The position numbers and the translations under genes are program-made. DNA of 64,000 nt, from positions 71,395,183 through 71,459,182 of the forward strand of contig NC_090321.1 in NCBI RefSeq assembly GCF_040869045.1, given 5' to 3'. The number at the start of each line of letters is the position of its first letter. Positions within the stretch are counted from its first letter, which is position 1. This document shows positions 24,501-35,700 of this stretch, in pieces. A model generated the notes under the pieces. That model saw only the letters and a list, made by a program, of their open reading frames with translations, made no database searches and was not told the origin of the DNA. Source of the stretch: Eurosta solidaginis. Its lineage: Eukaryota; Arthropoda; Insecta; Diptera; Tephritidae.

Positions 24501-24671
24501 GTTTATGTTATCAAAATCGACGGAAAAGAGGTTGCAGTCTCAACGGAGCGCCTTAAGCCTGCATTTTTTATCGATGATTCGTATGCTACAAGAATTGTGA
24601 AGCCGCTTAGGACATATGAGCGCTCAAAAAGAGTAAAGTTCGCTCCCGGCCTGGTCACTGGAAGGGGGTAG
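21531..24671 (+). CDS. pol: Pol polyprotein (protease, RT, RNase H, integrase)
   Basis: 1046 codons uninterrupted in the -1 frame relative to gag. The first codon of the open stretch is TTG and the first ATG is about 65 codons in, so expression must come by frameshifting from gag. Protease: FLIDSGS near residue 53. Reverse transcriptase: [15 protein letters not shown], then YIDDIL at about 354. RNase H: CDASD near 507 and [11 protein letters not shown]. Integrase: HH-CC finger (HGLSHPSG ... CLPCQ, about 695-735), catalytic D in HLDLVV, D in TTDQGAQF, E in LIERWH. All catalytic acids are present. The TAG stop sits one base before the right LTR, inside the polypurine tract. Confidence 0.95.
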   Translation: MESAKIKRLPSNLLVDGSPTYISSTYNYSKLGTNEVNEPRLHIFDKHSKIRFLIDSGSVVSVVPRTMVKIKTKINALQLYAANKTTIETYGTHILRVDLGLRRPFSWPFIVADVHTAIIGADFLTKFNLLIDLQQNRLIDGTTKLSVDGIVLNAIDFSVSTISECNDFRGVLARFVDVTRLPTTYHTNNKQHNVVHHIETTRSPLADRPRRLAGKKLAVAKEEVNFLLEHGICRPSKSPWASPLHMVAKKNGGWRACGDYRKLNAVTVPDRYPVAHIHDFSERLYGKTVFSTIDLVRAYYQIPMAEQDVQKTAVCTPFGLIEFLYMPFGLKNASQTFQRFMDSIFRGIDFVYCYIDDILIMSESYDEHEKHLHTVLAILQKHGLGINASKCQFGKTQVRFLSYIIDNEGIRPPPDRVDSIINFKRPQSRGELGRFLGIINYYRRCIPNASKIQAPLSQVTRGLKKNDKRVVNWTPELIEAFENCKQSIANAVILSHPAPEADLALICDASDTAIGAALEQRIRNVWCPLGFYSRKLTDTEKNYSTYDRELLAIYDAIRYFRHILEARLFVIKTDHKPLTYAFSQKPEKASPRQLRHLDFISQFTTNIVHLAGSENVVADAFSRLNVISMPTEINLERIKEAQNEDSELSEILQGLSSLKLQEVDLDNNVNAYCDLSTGSVRVYIPQTLRYSVFISVHGLSHPSGRATLQQVRRKYVWPSMRKDVTFWARNCLPCQRAKIHRHNSQLPNKIDMPDNRVDHVHLDLVVMPLVNGYRYCLTMIDRFSRWPEAVPLKDMSAETVANAFWTCWVARFGCPKTITTDQGAQFESDLFKSLAKMLGSKHIHTTAYHPQSNGLIERWHRSFKAALMCNSGENWTELLPMVLLGLRTCYKEDIDASASDLLYGSHIRVPNEFYDNLGKLVNTKDFAKKFRDCMRMVRPNPTAHHIKRRLFTHKHLTDCTHVLLRTDAVREPLEPPYSGPYEVVKRSTDRVYVIKIDGKEVAVSTERLKPAFFIDDSYATRIVKPLRTYERSKRVKFAPGLVTGRG

Positions 24672-24672
24672 A
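24660..24672 (+). other. Polypurine tract of the CsRn1-type element
   Basis: GGAAGGGGGTAGA lies directly before the 3' LTR and primes plus-strand synthesis in LTR elements. It overlaps the last codons and stop of pol, an economical arrangement. Confidence 0.75.
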
Positions 24673-24855
24673 TGTGGCGGCTCACACCGACATCTATCCG
24701 TGAAGTCACCAAATTGACATGAAATATTTATGTACACAGCTGATGCAATTTGTGGATTCTATTGTATTGTATTTTATTTGTATTATATGTGTATGAATTT
24801 CTAGAATCTTCCTGAAATAATAAAAGAATTGTTCATTCTTGTTTGTAAATCCAAA
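24673..24855 (+). repeat. 3' LTR of the CsRn1-type element
   Basis: 183 bases with the same ends as the left LTR and about 2 percent divergence (four substitutions), which implies a fairly recent insertion. Followed by CGTT, the target duplication. Confidence 0.93.
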
Positions 24856-24859
24856 CGTT

Positions 24860-26375
24860 TAACTCATACGGCGAAAGGCTAAGCAGCGACATCTATTTTT
24901 GAAAAAGTAGGTATATTAGAAGCCGCGTTGCCAACCTAAAAAGAAGTAATTAACAAATTATCTGGCTCACAAATTGAACGTTTCTTCTATCTGGATTTAT
25001 CTGGCTCAAATCGTTGTTGTTGCATTTACATTCAAAATTATTTATCTGGCTCAGATTCTTAGCCACCGGATTATGGCTAATGACTCCCTGGAGGAAATCG
25101 TTGCAAGGTTGCAAGCATTCTTTAACCACTGATTGGAAAAGCTATCTTACTACGTATTTTCTTTTTTTTTTGCTACTGCTCCAGTCGTGGACATAAGCAG
25201 AGCATAGACCAGAGACGTAGCATAAAAAACTTATAGCATTTCTTAGGCTCTGCTATGAGCTACAAAAAAAATGTTTGCCATCTGCTCTGTTGGGCATTGT
25301 TATGAAGGACTTTGTCAATGATTCCACAATGATAGCGCAAGCTTGCGTAATCGTCGTTTTCGTAAATTGATCAAATAACACTCAATTTCTGCTCGGTAAA
25401 CTTTCACTCTTCGGAACGTATTCGGCATATGAGCTGGCGTATGCACTTCACGAAGTGTTTACCTCCACACTAGAATATACTGCATGCGGGCCTTATTCTA
25501 TTATTGGGTGATTTACTGTTTTGAGACGGTATATTTGCTGTCCGCATTTCGTCTTAATCATGTTCGTTATCACTTTCGGCGCTGAAGATCGGAATTCGCC
25601 GCTATTGCTCCAGCTTACATGCCAGTCCCATCGCAGTAACCTTCAGCCTCTCTAGACTTCCTTGTATGCAGCAACCATTCATTCTTATATAGCGCGGAAG
25701 TCCTCTTAACTCTCTTCCCAGCTTGCCAAAATCCCATATTCTCCTGAGCGAAAGCACAGAGTGAGTGAGAAATTTGATTCCAAGTTAAGTCATTCATTCT
25801 GTCACTTTATTCGTTCTGTGGAAGACTTCTCTCAGAAAGCAGGTGCGGGAGCTTGGGGGAAAGGTCCATCAGCTGACTTATAAGATGTGCACATACATTA
25901 CCCTGGAGCTATGGAAGCTATCAATTGCGAAGTTATATATTTCGAGATCAGAAGACAATCGGATAGCTTGATAGATATTTTTATGCTGTAGTATGAAAAT
26001 AAAGTTGACTTAATTTCGGCCAGCGACGAAGTCAATTCGACTTTTTGCAGTGGAAGACTATCTTGCAGATGATGAAATATCCGGCTATGAACATCAAATT
26101 CTTCTTACCACCCCAGCCAGTGCTAAAGTCCGCGGGCAGATCTCATATGTAACTATTTTTCAAGCACTTATAGCAGGATTCCTTAGTTATATCGTCGAGG
26201 TGTGGAATCAGATGGGCAAAATGTTGAAGAACGTCCCTTTTTTTGGAGTGCTTCACCAAGGAGCTTTTTTCCTTAAATGGCCACTGTATTAGGTTCGATT
26301 CGGTTTATATCCTATCCCTTCCGTCATATTTCTTGTACAGTACTTTTGTCAGCCTTTAGGTTTTTTACTCTTTTC
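24860..26375. other. No gene recognised
   Basis: Short unrelated ORFs only (60-80 codons). No domain, repeat family or splice pattern that I can defend. Confidence 0.45.
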
Positions 26376-26439
26376 GTTGGGAGTGGTTTTTAACGTGACA
26401 GATCCAGACTCTATCCAGGAGGTTGAGCTTTGGCAAAAA

Positions 26440-26600
26440 TGGTATTACCAGTCCACGAGACTCAAAAAAATCTGTCATGCTGTGAAAGCTTCAGGACGTA
26501 GATCGACACTGATGATGGCACAACACCGAAACCGGGTTGTCTCGAAACCAAATTGGACGAAAAATCGTTCCAATATACTTCAGCGAAATAATAGAATAAG
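26440..26600 (+). pseudogene. Penelope-like element 3' end fragment
   Basis: GATGATGGCACAACACCGAA, then AACCGGGTTGTCTCGAAACC and CAAATTGGACGAAAAATCGT, parallel 40622-40690 (GATGATGACACAACGCCGAA ... TCGTTCCAATATAC). There they lie downstream of a GIY-YIG coding segment. The 76-codon ORF here is a relic of that 3' end. Confidence 0.6.
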
Positions 26601-27486
26601 GCAGTGAGTTTACAAAAATCTAAAAAAAAAAATTTTTTTTGAGTTTTCGTCATTTATTGGTGCATTTGAGAGTTGTAAAGGAAGTTGGGAGAATAACGGA
26701 GAGGGATACCTAAAGCTTCCCTTCTGATGTCCTTGATAGTCAGACATCAACGCCAGTTTGACCAATATGAATGCTGCCTATTGCAGGCCAAAGGAATTAA
26801 GTTTCTATCCAATGTCGAAGTAATATAGACCCCCCTTTACGCTAAAGGATTTTGAACTGGTCTTCTTTCTTGTCGTCAAGCAAGCGTCTCTCAATATCGT
26901 CGGAGTGATAGTAAAAGCGTTGTTAACACTGGGACTCGGAGTTATTTCAGTTGATTCTTTTCAATGTCTTCTGAATGACAGAACTGTATCACAATGTCGT
27001 ATCCGCCTGTCCTGGGGTTGTTGTTGTAAATGTCGGGCTTCTAGTCTTCGAATATAGATAGGGTAGAGGCGGAGGCTTCGACAGGTTAAGAGAAAATGAT
27101 TTTTTTAGAGAAACTAGAATGAGAAATAGATAACTCTTTTATAATTACTGATGCCATGTATGTTTATGACACTTCGGATTTGTGGTTAATATTCCACTTG
27201 TTTTTTTTTTTAAGTTATAATCAAATAACCAAAAACAAAAAATATGACGAAACCTCCCTTTTTCAGGGAGGCTTCGTCAGTCATCTTGGTGGCTTCGACA
27301 TTGGGTGGGAGGTTTCGACATTTAGCAAATATAGCAATTTAACCAGCAAAATAAAAAAAAGATGGTGGAAAAAACTCTAAATACGATTTTTAATTCATAT
27401 TTGATGTTATTTATTTCAATACTGTAACAAATTTTTCGAACAAAAACATAAGAAATGTAAGCATAAAATAAAGTATAACTGTACTT

Positions 27487-28034
27487 TTAACGAACGCTTT
27501 TCGCGCGTGAAGTTCTTGGTGGATGTTCAGGTGTGGGAATATACGTATTATATCCTGCTTTGAAACCAAGTGTCTGTCTCTCTACAATCGGTTCATAGAA
27601 ATATTGGGTTTTACTTTGACGTCTGAGGAATTTCGCGACGCACGTCGAATTTTTAACTTCCACGACTACACCAGTGTAAAAGAAATTTGTTTTGTCAGTG
27701 AATATAAAAACAAAAACAAAAACGAATCGTCTAGCCAAGTCATGCGTCAATCCATGGTGAAGATCTGAACATTTCTTGAAGTAAACCGTTAATTCTTTTT
27801 CCTGGGCAGCTGTAAGTACTTGATTGGAAGAAAACTTCGGCTGAAAATCTTTTACAGTTCCCAGATTTGTTTGCTCTTTTGAAATTCGAGATATTAGTCC
27901 GCTTCAAGTTATATTTCCGAGCAGCGCTTGATGGTGTTTCTTTTTTTTTTTGTTTTATCTCCTCGATGGCTTTTTTTCATTTTGTCTTCGTTGATGATCT
28001 TTTCAGGGAACTTTCTTTTGTAGATATTTGGCAT
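27487..28034 (-). pseudogene. Degenerate pogo-like transposase (HTH domains plus tail, DDE missing)
   Basis: Starts at an ATG at 28034 (MPNIYKRKF). A psq-type helix segment follows, SSAARKYNLKRT, readable only after a frame change near 27925. Next comes a CENP-B-type helix-turn-helix, DFQPKFSSNQVL, then AAQEKELTVYFKKCSDLHHG and LTHDLARRF. At about 27705 the frame passes directly into a tail domain (FFYTGVVVEVKNSTCVAKFL, then RRQSKTQYFYEPIVE) ending at 27487. The 200-300 residues that would hold the DDE catalytic region are absent, so it is an internally deleted, frameshifted copy that could only be mobilised in trans. Confidence 0.65.
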
Positions 28035-28224
28035 CTTGATGGCTGTAAAATATTACTTGCTAAATTGTCGGAGCCTCCCAAAACATATTGTCGAACCCTC
28101 CCTCGTGCACTTATTTCAGATTTTTCGCTCCACAAAATACATCTTAGTGTTATTGAAAAAGTCTTTAAAAGCAATAAATCTTAATTTTATTGCAATATTA
28201 ATGGGCAGAAAACTCATGCTATAT

Positions 28225-28852
28225 ATTCTATATTAGGGCGGGTCGATTTGAAAATCGCTCATTGCTCTGTGAAAATCGTATTCTAGGGATCAAAATAAGA
28301 AACGTTGTCGAAGGAACCATACCTCTAAAACGAATTCTGATGTCGGCCCCCCCTTTGGGTCGAACTTTTGGGTAGGGGCAATTTCAATTCTACCTGCTGT
28401 GTCTTGTGGTGGCTTAAAAAAAACAACACAAGCAATTTTACGATCTGCAATTGTGTCACAGTGATACCTTCATTTTTTAAAACGGTTGAATAAAAACCCA
28501 CACAACTATGTTTATGACACGCAAATGCATCACAGTGATGCCTTGGTTTTAAAAGGGGGTTGTAAAAACGCCAATTTCTAATCCTTTTTTTTAATTTCTT
28601 TTCTATTACTAAGTTAAATTCATTTTTTCATTTACATATTTACATAAATTTCTAAAGAGAAAAATAAACTCCAAAAAGAAAAACATAGGCATTTCAAAGT
28701 GGGACGACCCAAAGGGGGGGGAGCATCAGAATTCGTTTTAGAGGTATGGTTCCTTCGGCAAAGTTTCTTATTTTGATCCCTATAATATGATTTTCACAGA
28801 GCAATGGGCGATTTTTTTGCCTCCCACAAATCGACCCGGCCTATTCTATATT
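28225..28852. mobile_element. MITE with long TIRs and 10-bp target duplication, nested in the pogo-like element
   Basis: The 608-bp body is 28235-28842. It begins AGGGCGGGTCGATTTG and ends CAAATCGACCCGGCCT. The inverted arms extend about 135 bases, sharing ACCATACCTCTAAAACGAAT against its inverse. The direct repeat ATTCTATATT flanks it at 28225-28234 and 28843-28852. The centre has two CATCACAGTGATGCC palindromes. No ORF. Duplications of 9-11 bp are known for Mutator-like elements, but AT-rich flanks could lengthen the apparent repeat. Confidence 0.88.
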
Positions 28853-29087
28853 GTACACTTTACACGCGAATACTTACCAGCAATTTTTACATCAACACTT
28901 TTCAAAAATAAAAAATTTCGACTGCATACTATCGTCATTGAACAAGCACTGAATAGATTTCATGACAGCGTCACACTCAATTTGGTTACTATTTATTCGT
29001 GGAATAAGAACAATGGCAATAATAACGGCGGCCAAATTTGAAAAAGTCGAAGCCTCCCCCATGTCGAAGCCTCCCCCTTCTACCCTA

Positions 29088-29931
29088 CACACAATCATCG
29101 TCATGGGGAAGTTTTTGTTCAATTCTCGATTTTACACAGCGTGACCTGAATGGAGGGACTTTTTAACTATCCTAGTTCTGCGGTGTCAACCCAAACAAAA
29201 TGGAAATTACTATTTTGGATAAATTATTGAAGTTATACTGAACAAGACGCTGTCTTTGAAACGTAATGGGTCTCTTTGCGTCACTGGCAAGTAGTGGGCC
29301 TTCTCACTATGAATAGCTCACTATATATTTTGATGGATATCACTGAGTTAATCAGAGCCATACACAAATCAGTTATTTTTGTTTCTAATTTTATTTTTAG
29401 AATTAGTTAACAATTTTTCAAACAAAATTTTATTTATTGACGAATACTTCGAGATTCCTCCTATTCAGATTCAGTTGACTTTTACAATACGGTGGCTTGG
29501 TTGTAACTGTGATCTGTTGAAAGAAATAATTTAATAAAATAAGCTCATTGAAATAAGTCAAACCCCAGCTTCTTTTGTCGTGTGTGTATATCTTTATTAC
29601 TCTTTGAAACTCTAAAAGGATTTACGCTGAACTTTGTCGGACATTCAAGTTACCGGGTCGGTGCTTTCAAAAGGCCAGCACAACTAAAGTCCTAAACTCT
29701 CGCTGGACTTCATAAATAACTCTAAACTCGACTGTAGGGTAGGGTAACAAATATATTAAATTCCATAAACCATATAGCCAGGCTCTTCTGTAAAAACCAT
29801 ATATGCCTGTTCACATGGTTATTCCTGGTAATTGGAAAGCAGACGATTGGTCAGCATAGGTAGGAAGAGCCACGGTCTTATAGCAAATGAGAAGGATGAC
29901 GTTAGCCCCCCCCCCTCCCCATTTAACAAAG
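29088..29931. other. No gene recognised
   Basis: AT-rich with a C-run (29908-29919). No ORF above 60 codons with a signature. Confidence 0.45.
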
Positions 29932-30321
29932 TCAACTGATGCTGCTTACGTCATCTATAATGTCGACATATGCATCTTCAACGGGTATATCGACAAATGA
30001 GTAAAGTTTTAATCTCTCTAACGGGTATCTTGGCTGTGTATAGATGATGCTATCTTTGAAATCATGTGACGTTAGAAGAGGAGACAACACACAACCCCAA
30101 CCGGCTTCAGCTAGCACTCTCAGTACTACTTTTGCATAAAAGAATGTATGCGTCCGAGCTCTATGCATGGCGGCCCTGCCATGAGCTTGCCATCCTTTAC
30201 AGTATTCAATAAGATACGCTTTCTCGTCCGTTCTTCTGACTTCAGTAATGCAGAAAAATTGCAGGCAATTGAGTATTTTGAGTGACTGATTCCACTCACT
30301 GTCCTCAGGGCTGTCATCCAT
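29932..30321 (-). CDS. Hypothetical 129-codon ORF, unrecognised
   Basis: ATG start at 30321 (MDDSPEDSEWNQSLKILNCL) and stop at 29932. Acidic C-terminus (VDIPVEDAYVDIIDDV). I recognise no domain, signal peptide or membrane segment. A possible splice donor, GAC|GTAAGC, lies at 29950, so it might be an exon ending in phase 0. An in-frame TAG shortly precedes the ATG, and CAG|CATGG would be a possible acceptor. It lies between a transposon and the pickpocket gene, on the same strand as the latter. It could equally be a chance ORF; no function is proposed. Confidence 0.3.
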   Translation of the reverse strand: MDDSPEDSEWNQSLKILNCLQFFCITEVRRTDEKAYLIEYCKGWQAHGRAAMHRARTHTFFYAKVVLRVLAEAGWGCVLSPLLTSHDFKDSIIYTQPRYPLERLKLYSFVDIPVEDAYVDIIDDVSSIS

Positions 30322-31098
30322 GCTGAAGATCTACATCTATCACAGGGTTTGTGGATTACTTACATGCTTAGGTTTCCCTGTAATATGTTTTAAAATCTTT
30401 ATGGTCTAAATAGTTTAAGATGTCCCTTATAGTCACTTAGCACAAGCTTAATATTAAAATAATCCCTTAATCATTTCTATGTCTTACAGATGGAGTGAGA
30501 CAACTATACTTTTGAGAGATCATTCTATGCTGCTGATATCTTCCACATTTACGGAAAACTGCGTTAGTCCTATGTGGGAGCATTAAATCAAGTGCTTTAC
30601 TCTTCAAAAGCTAGAAGGATTCTGCCGATCATAAGGAAGCCATCAAGTTGCGGAATTTTTGTGAACATGCTTGAGATTGACGTTATGGCTGAAAACTTGA
30701 AACACATATCTACGTACAATGGGACAGCAAGAATGCCGCATTCGCTATGCATATCTAGATCGCTGCATTCGTTTTGTTCTAGTTATGCATATGTGGGTTA
30801 CGACCCTGCAACCCTGCAGCGAAAATCTTAGACAGTCACGCAAAGCACCAATTTCGCACTACAGATTTAATAACCATTTCCGAACTGGTGCTATTCAGAT
30901 GCAGGGCGGTACAATTGACAGCCAAACTTGTACGAAAAGCACCCAATCAAGTCTGAGTAATCGATACCTCGATACTGTGCTTACGTACTCGATACGTACT
31001 GCACCTACTTTTTAGGTGGCAACCCTGCAGTGAAAATGGAAGACAGTTTCGCACTACAGGTTTAATGACTACCGCCCGAACTGGCGTTAAAGCGGATT
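30322..31098. other. No gene recognised
   Basis: Two overlapping plus-strand ORFs (85 and 98 codons) without family signal. CGATACCTCGATACTGTGCT-like short repeats near 30960-31000. Nothing further. Confidence 0.45.
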
Positions 31099-31500
31099 CA
31101 TTGGTGCCGTTTGTCGTATCGCTGTAGTCGTATCCCTAACGTAACCCTATACGATACATTGTTATCAATTAATGCTGCCTTAACCTAAAAATCGTGAAAA
31201 TTTCATAAAAATGAAGAAAAAGCAAAAAAATACAAACATATTCCACAAAAAATAAGTCTCCTAGTCATAACGTATCCAAAAAAAATGAATAAAATCTACA
31301 AAAAGTTATTAAATTCACCAACTCAAATATTTTTAGGTTATGGATACGGCGAAAAACCAAAACCCAATTGGTTGGCTACGATACGGTTACGACCTTAGCG
31401 TTACGATACGGCACCAATAATCGATTACATTGATTCCCATAACGTTGGTCGAATCAGCTGTTATAAGGTTACCAATACGGTTACAGATAACGCACCAATG
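31099..31500. mobile_element. MITE-like element, copy B (CATTGGTG ends)
   Basis: 402 bases starting CATTGGTGCCGTTTGTCGTA and ending GCACCAATG. The reverse complement matches copy A (1392-1598) through GTAACCGTAT, ACAGCTGATTCGACCAAC, CGATTATTGGTGCCG and CCAACCAATTGGGTTTTGGT. It is longer than copy A by an AT-rich middle. No target duplication recognised. Confidence 0.6.
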
Positions 31501-31963
31501 TCTGCAGCTTTAATCGGATGCAGGGCGTGACAGTTGGCGTCTATCTCAGAACCACCTACGACTGAACCAGCTCAGAACCTGCTCAAAAGGTCTGCAAAGG
31601 AGGACAACCGCTACTTCGTAGGACATTGCAATGTTAAAAGTTTCAGTTGAAAGCACTGCGAGCGGTCATAATTAGAACTAGCGCCGTCACTAAATGAGAT
31701 CGTTCCGCACTAGCTCGGAACTTGTGCGATTCGCTGTACGGTACATTTGTAATGTATTTGGTATGTGAGCTTACAACAATAGAGTCGGCTGAAGTTGTTT
31801 TAGGAAGCCGTATATGGTGATACCCCAATCAGGCGTCGATATGCTACAACTACAGGCCTTGATATGGTCCACGTTTCGAGTTGTTATAAAGTCAGTCCAA
31901 CTATTTCTACCCAACCTAAACCAATCTCGAATTACAGTAAAATGTATTGACACCAACAAAGCC
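31501..31963. other. Presumed 3' flank/UTR of the pickpocket gene
   Basis: Immediately downstream (minus strand) of the channel stop. Short ORFs without signature. I found no convincing further exon, but only a transcript could exclude one given the donor overlapping the stop. Confidence 0.4.
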
Positions 31964-32785
31964 TTACCTCGTTACTAGCAACGATTTCTTTTTCCGTGCA
32001 ACCATTCTCCTCTTCCTTAAAGTCGTAATTAGTTCGCATATTGGCCGCATAAAGGCGAAATAAATTATCTCAGCAACTGATATGAAACTGAATCCCAAAA
32101 AAAGGCCCATAATACCACCTGTGTTAGCTTCAGAAAAATTGGCTTAATTCAAACAAAATCGCCAAACCGTTTATCTTAAATATCCATACTCACATAAAAA
32201 TTCCGTAAATCCCACGTAGACATTCTTGACATTGCCATGAAATACCGATTCACGATAGTAGAAATGCAGCACTGCAACATGTTTATTAACATAATCCATT
32301 GACATATTTCGTAGTATACTAGGAGGTGTTAAATAATCAAATTGCCGTAATGGTGACATTGTAGCATCTGCTTTATATGACAAGTCGAAACAAGGAGGCA
32401 AACACCGATCCCAACAAACATCACCACCGCTAGTACCTTTCATCCACAAATCGTCGACCTTTTGAACGCATCGAACTTGTTGTACGCCGCATATTGTGGC
32501 ATTTTCATAAATTAACGGTAAATTAAATGGTTGACATTTACATTGTTCATAGATAAATTTCACTTGACATTCACTCTCACAATTACGACGTGAATAGTGT
32601 GCATAAAATAGTAGATTCTCTTCGCCATTGAAGAGGCATTGCCGATCTTCGCGTGGCATTGTACGAAGATTTTCTGTTGCTTCGCTACTTACGACTTCAA
32701 TTCGTACTCGGGTCTCGTAGCCGACGGGAAAAACGTATGCAGTTTCTTTGATAGAAGTTGATTCGATGGGTGAGTGTATACCAAC
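31964..32785 (-). CDS. Pickpocket exons 6-7: cysteine-rich domain, TM2, C-tail
   Basis: Exon 6 (32785-32194) follows ATTACTCAAG and begins VGIHSPIES. It holds 11 cysteines between RQCLFNGEE and CWDRCLPPCFDLSY, then the pre-TM2 VYVGFTEFL, ending at T|GTGAGT. After a 66-bp intron, exon 7 (32127-31964) gives the G-I-M-G-L-F-L-G-F-S pore segment, TM2 and a basic tail (LRKRRMVARKKKS), stop TAA. The stop overlaps a perfect donor ACGAG|GTAAGG, so a spliced alternative C-terminus is possible. Confidence 0.92.
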
Positions 32786-35700
32786 CTTGAGTAATGGCAG
32801 AAAAAAGAGCATATGTTTATCATTTTTTATTTTGGAGGCTGACAGTCGCAAGAAACAGTATAGGCTCCAGACATTGTAAAGGTTTACAAGTAAGATATGT
32901 ATGTATCTGCTATTCGTTCACAACTGCGCTCACCTGACCCTAATGCTTATTCTTAATTTTTAATTTATTTATTATTACGGCTGTTTAGGCCTTAAACTTA
33001 AACTACTCAATACAATTCATTATTAAAATCACTTAGTTCTATTAAATATGCTGTCGGAATGCCATGTGATTCCGATCAGCATATTTACTAGCATGACAAA
33101 CGGACGAGTCTGGGAGTCTGGGAGCCACTCTTTAAGGGAGTTTGGAAAGGACGCGTTTCCAATCCTCCAGTGCTCCCAGCATAAGGCAACAAAATTTTGA
33201 ACATATATTTTCATTTATGACGCTGTCGGAATGCATGAAGATTCCGACCAGCACAGCTCAACATATAATGTGAGGTTGAGAAGGACGTGTTTCTAATCCC
33301 CCTGTTCCAAATTTTGTTTGGCCTTATTTTATTTTATTATGAGTGGTACCTCAAAATGATGAGCAATGTTTATTGGAAGGTTGGAAAGAACGTGTTTCCA
33401 ATCCTGTCCCGAACCACGCTGAAAGGACATTGTGTCCCATCAACGCAGCAACTGTCGGTCTGAGACTGCGATTTCGAGGTTTCGTCCCAAATCCCTCGTT
33501 TTTTTACATGATTTGTTATGAATTTTCTGTCGGGCGCTCCATTTTCGGTTAATCAGTCGGCAGCTTAAAGCTTAGCTGGTTGTGCATTCTATCTCTTTAT
33601 ATAGTGCAGTAGTGTGTGTAGTAGCTGTAGTACAGTTTCTCGCGGATAACTCTTGAACGGATAGTAGAAAAACTTTACCTCCATTTTTGGATTCTTTATA
33701 TTGATATAACTACGCGTCTTTACATACCCGATTCTATGACTTTTGTAAAATTTTGGATATATCATATGGCATATGCATTGTATTTTATACCCAATTTGTC
33801 CAAAAAAATTTGCCATAACAGCAACCTATATCTGCAATTATTACATCCCTGCCATCGGGCAGCAACCCCGGTAATTTAGACACTTCGCTTGGCACTTAAC
33901 TCCACCATCACTTCATCTAAGGTCGTGAGCAGCTGCAAGAGGTCGCTTCAAGCCGCCGCTATTCGCAAACATAACCCTCACATGGGTACCTGGTCACAAG
34001 AACATCGAGGGCAACGAGAAGGCAGACGAACTTGCAAAGGCAGGGAGGCTGCGGAGACAGTGGTGATGCATCATCCACTTACATCAATTAAAAGAAACAT
34101 ACATAGCAGATTTGAGGAGTTAGCTGTCTCCAGCTGGTACTCCTCGGACACTTGCAGGATAACCAAGCAAGCCTGGCCGAATTACGACAGTAAAAAAACG
34201 GAGGGTCTACTAAATAGGTCAAGGAAAGAAATATTTATGACCACTGCCACAATAACGGGACACTGGCCGCATGGCCTGCGTGCTGAAAGAATGGGAATCC
34301 CTTTTAACAGCATTTGCAGGAGTTGCGGCGAGGAGGGCAGCAAATAAACACTTGTGTGAATGCCCAGCTGTAGCACACACAAGGTTTGTAAGTTTTGACA
34401 TTTATGTAATGCCGAAACTTAAGGAAGTAGCTAAGTGCTCTGTAGACGATATCAGCAGGTTCATCGTCCGCTCCAAATGGTTCGAACGGAGTACCGACTA
34501 GCCATACGATATCAGCAGCAATTTGTTCCAGGAGAAATGTGGCGATCCGCGCGCTACTTAGGGTAGGATCTTTGGTATCCGTCCGGCAGAGCAACGAACC
34601 AACCAAGCTCCTGTGTAATTAGAATTGGACAAGCTCATATTTTACGGACCATTCCCGAAAAGTTTCGTCAATTACATTATTCTACACCGCACCGCTCAAC
34701 AAATTCTACATTAAGTATAATCCCAGAGAAATAGGAATGTGATGATAGCTCTACTTTAGACCCTTATTCAATGCCCATCTAGACGCTTGGCTTCTACCTA
34801 AACGGCCAGAGGCCACTCCTTAGCTGCTTTCTAAGAATCCACCATCCGTGTCAATTTTCTCTGAAAATAAACAGCGACCAATGCCCTCCAAGGCAAGTGA
34901 TATGGGTCCCAGGTAACGGTAGTGTACCTGCACAGCTGACGAAATAGCGAAAAAGGACACTTAACCAAATAAGGTACATGCTGGTTTGTGTATACTTTCA
35001 GTGAGAATGTGAATTCCATATCGACACTGGAAATCCGAGGTAGGTCCCTCATTTATTTTAAATGCCAGTTTATTTGAATGCTATCGAGTCACAGTCTGAT
35101 GGGTGCCAATCTACTGATATCTGTCGGACCTCTAGGGACAAAGAGCAGGTAAAAAGTGTTGAGCACGGCTCACTTTTCAAAATTGGTCTTCGATTTTTAT
35201 TTACCAACAACGGACGGTGATATTGGTGCATGGTGATTCGGTAACCGGATACACAAAATCACCAGTCGCATCGGTAAACAGCGAACGGTATGTTTATTCA
35301 CGCCTAGTCTTTGGTTATATTAAAAGTAGTTGGCAACCGAAGTCGTCAACCGGATTGTCAAAAGCGGAGGGCCGTGTCAGGTGTGGATAAATGTATGGAA
35401 CTCACCTTCTCAATTGAAGTCGCGTCTTTGATACATTTCTTTAGTGCAAAATATTTCCCTTTAAGTCTAAGGTGAGCTAAACAATTTGAAAATTTTAAGC
35501 ATAGAAAGCCTCAAGGTCAATGTGGGACTTTAACCAGCACTTAAACTCCTATCGTCTAAGCACCATTTCCCCCCGGTACTGGCGTCAAGTACTCCGTCGG
35601 ACGGTAGGTGGAGCACCAGGCTCTACGTCCGTTGGGATCACGTTGCAGTACTTTCTCAGTCACAGGGCGTCGTATTAGCTAGGGTTGAAACACGTATACG

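Larger units (their letters stand above)
20316..24859 (+). mobile_element. CsRn1-type Ty3/Gypsy LTR retrotransposon, apparently intact
   Basis: The element body is 20320-24855 (4536 bp). The perfect 4-bp target duplication CGTT lies at 20316-20319 and 24856-24859. Two 183-bp LTRs begin TGTGGCGGCTC and differ at four positions by eye. A primer site like TGGTGAC follows the left LTR, then gag and one long pol with protease, RT, RNase H and integrase in Gypsy order. There is no env. The gag finger CX2HX9CX3C and the tRNA-Trp-like primer site are hallmarks of the CsRn1 clade (established knowledge). No stop or frameshift interrupts either ORF, so this copy could be autonomous. Confidence 0.95.
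27059..29087 (-). mobile_element. Pogo/Tigger-like DNA transposon, internally deleted
   Basis: The element body is 27061-29085 with TA on both sides (27059-27060, 29086-29087). The left end GGGTAGAGGCGGAGGCTTCG and the inverted right end GGGTAGAAGGGGGAGGCTTC agree apart from small changes. GGAGGCTTCGACA-type words recur subterminally at 27071, 27263, 27288, 27307, 29046 and 29064, probably as transposase sites. The minus strand encodes N-terminal DNA-binding helices and a C-terminal tail but no DDE core. A 608-bp MITE is nested inside. A TA duplication plus psq/CENP-B-type helices fit the Tc1/mariner-pogo group; placement is inference. Confidence 0.75.
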
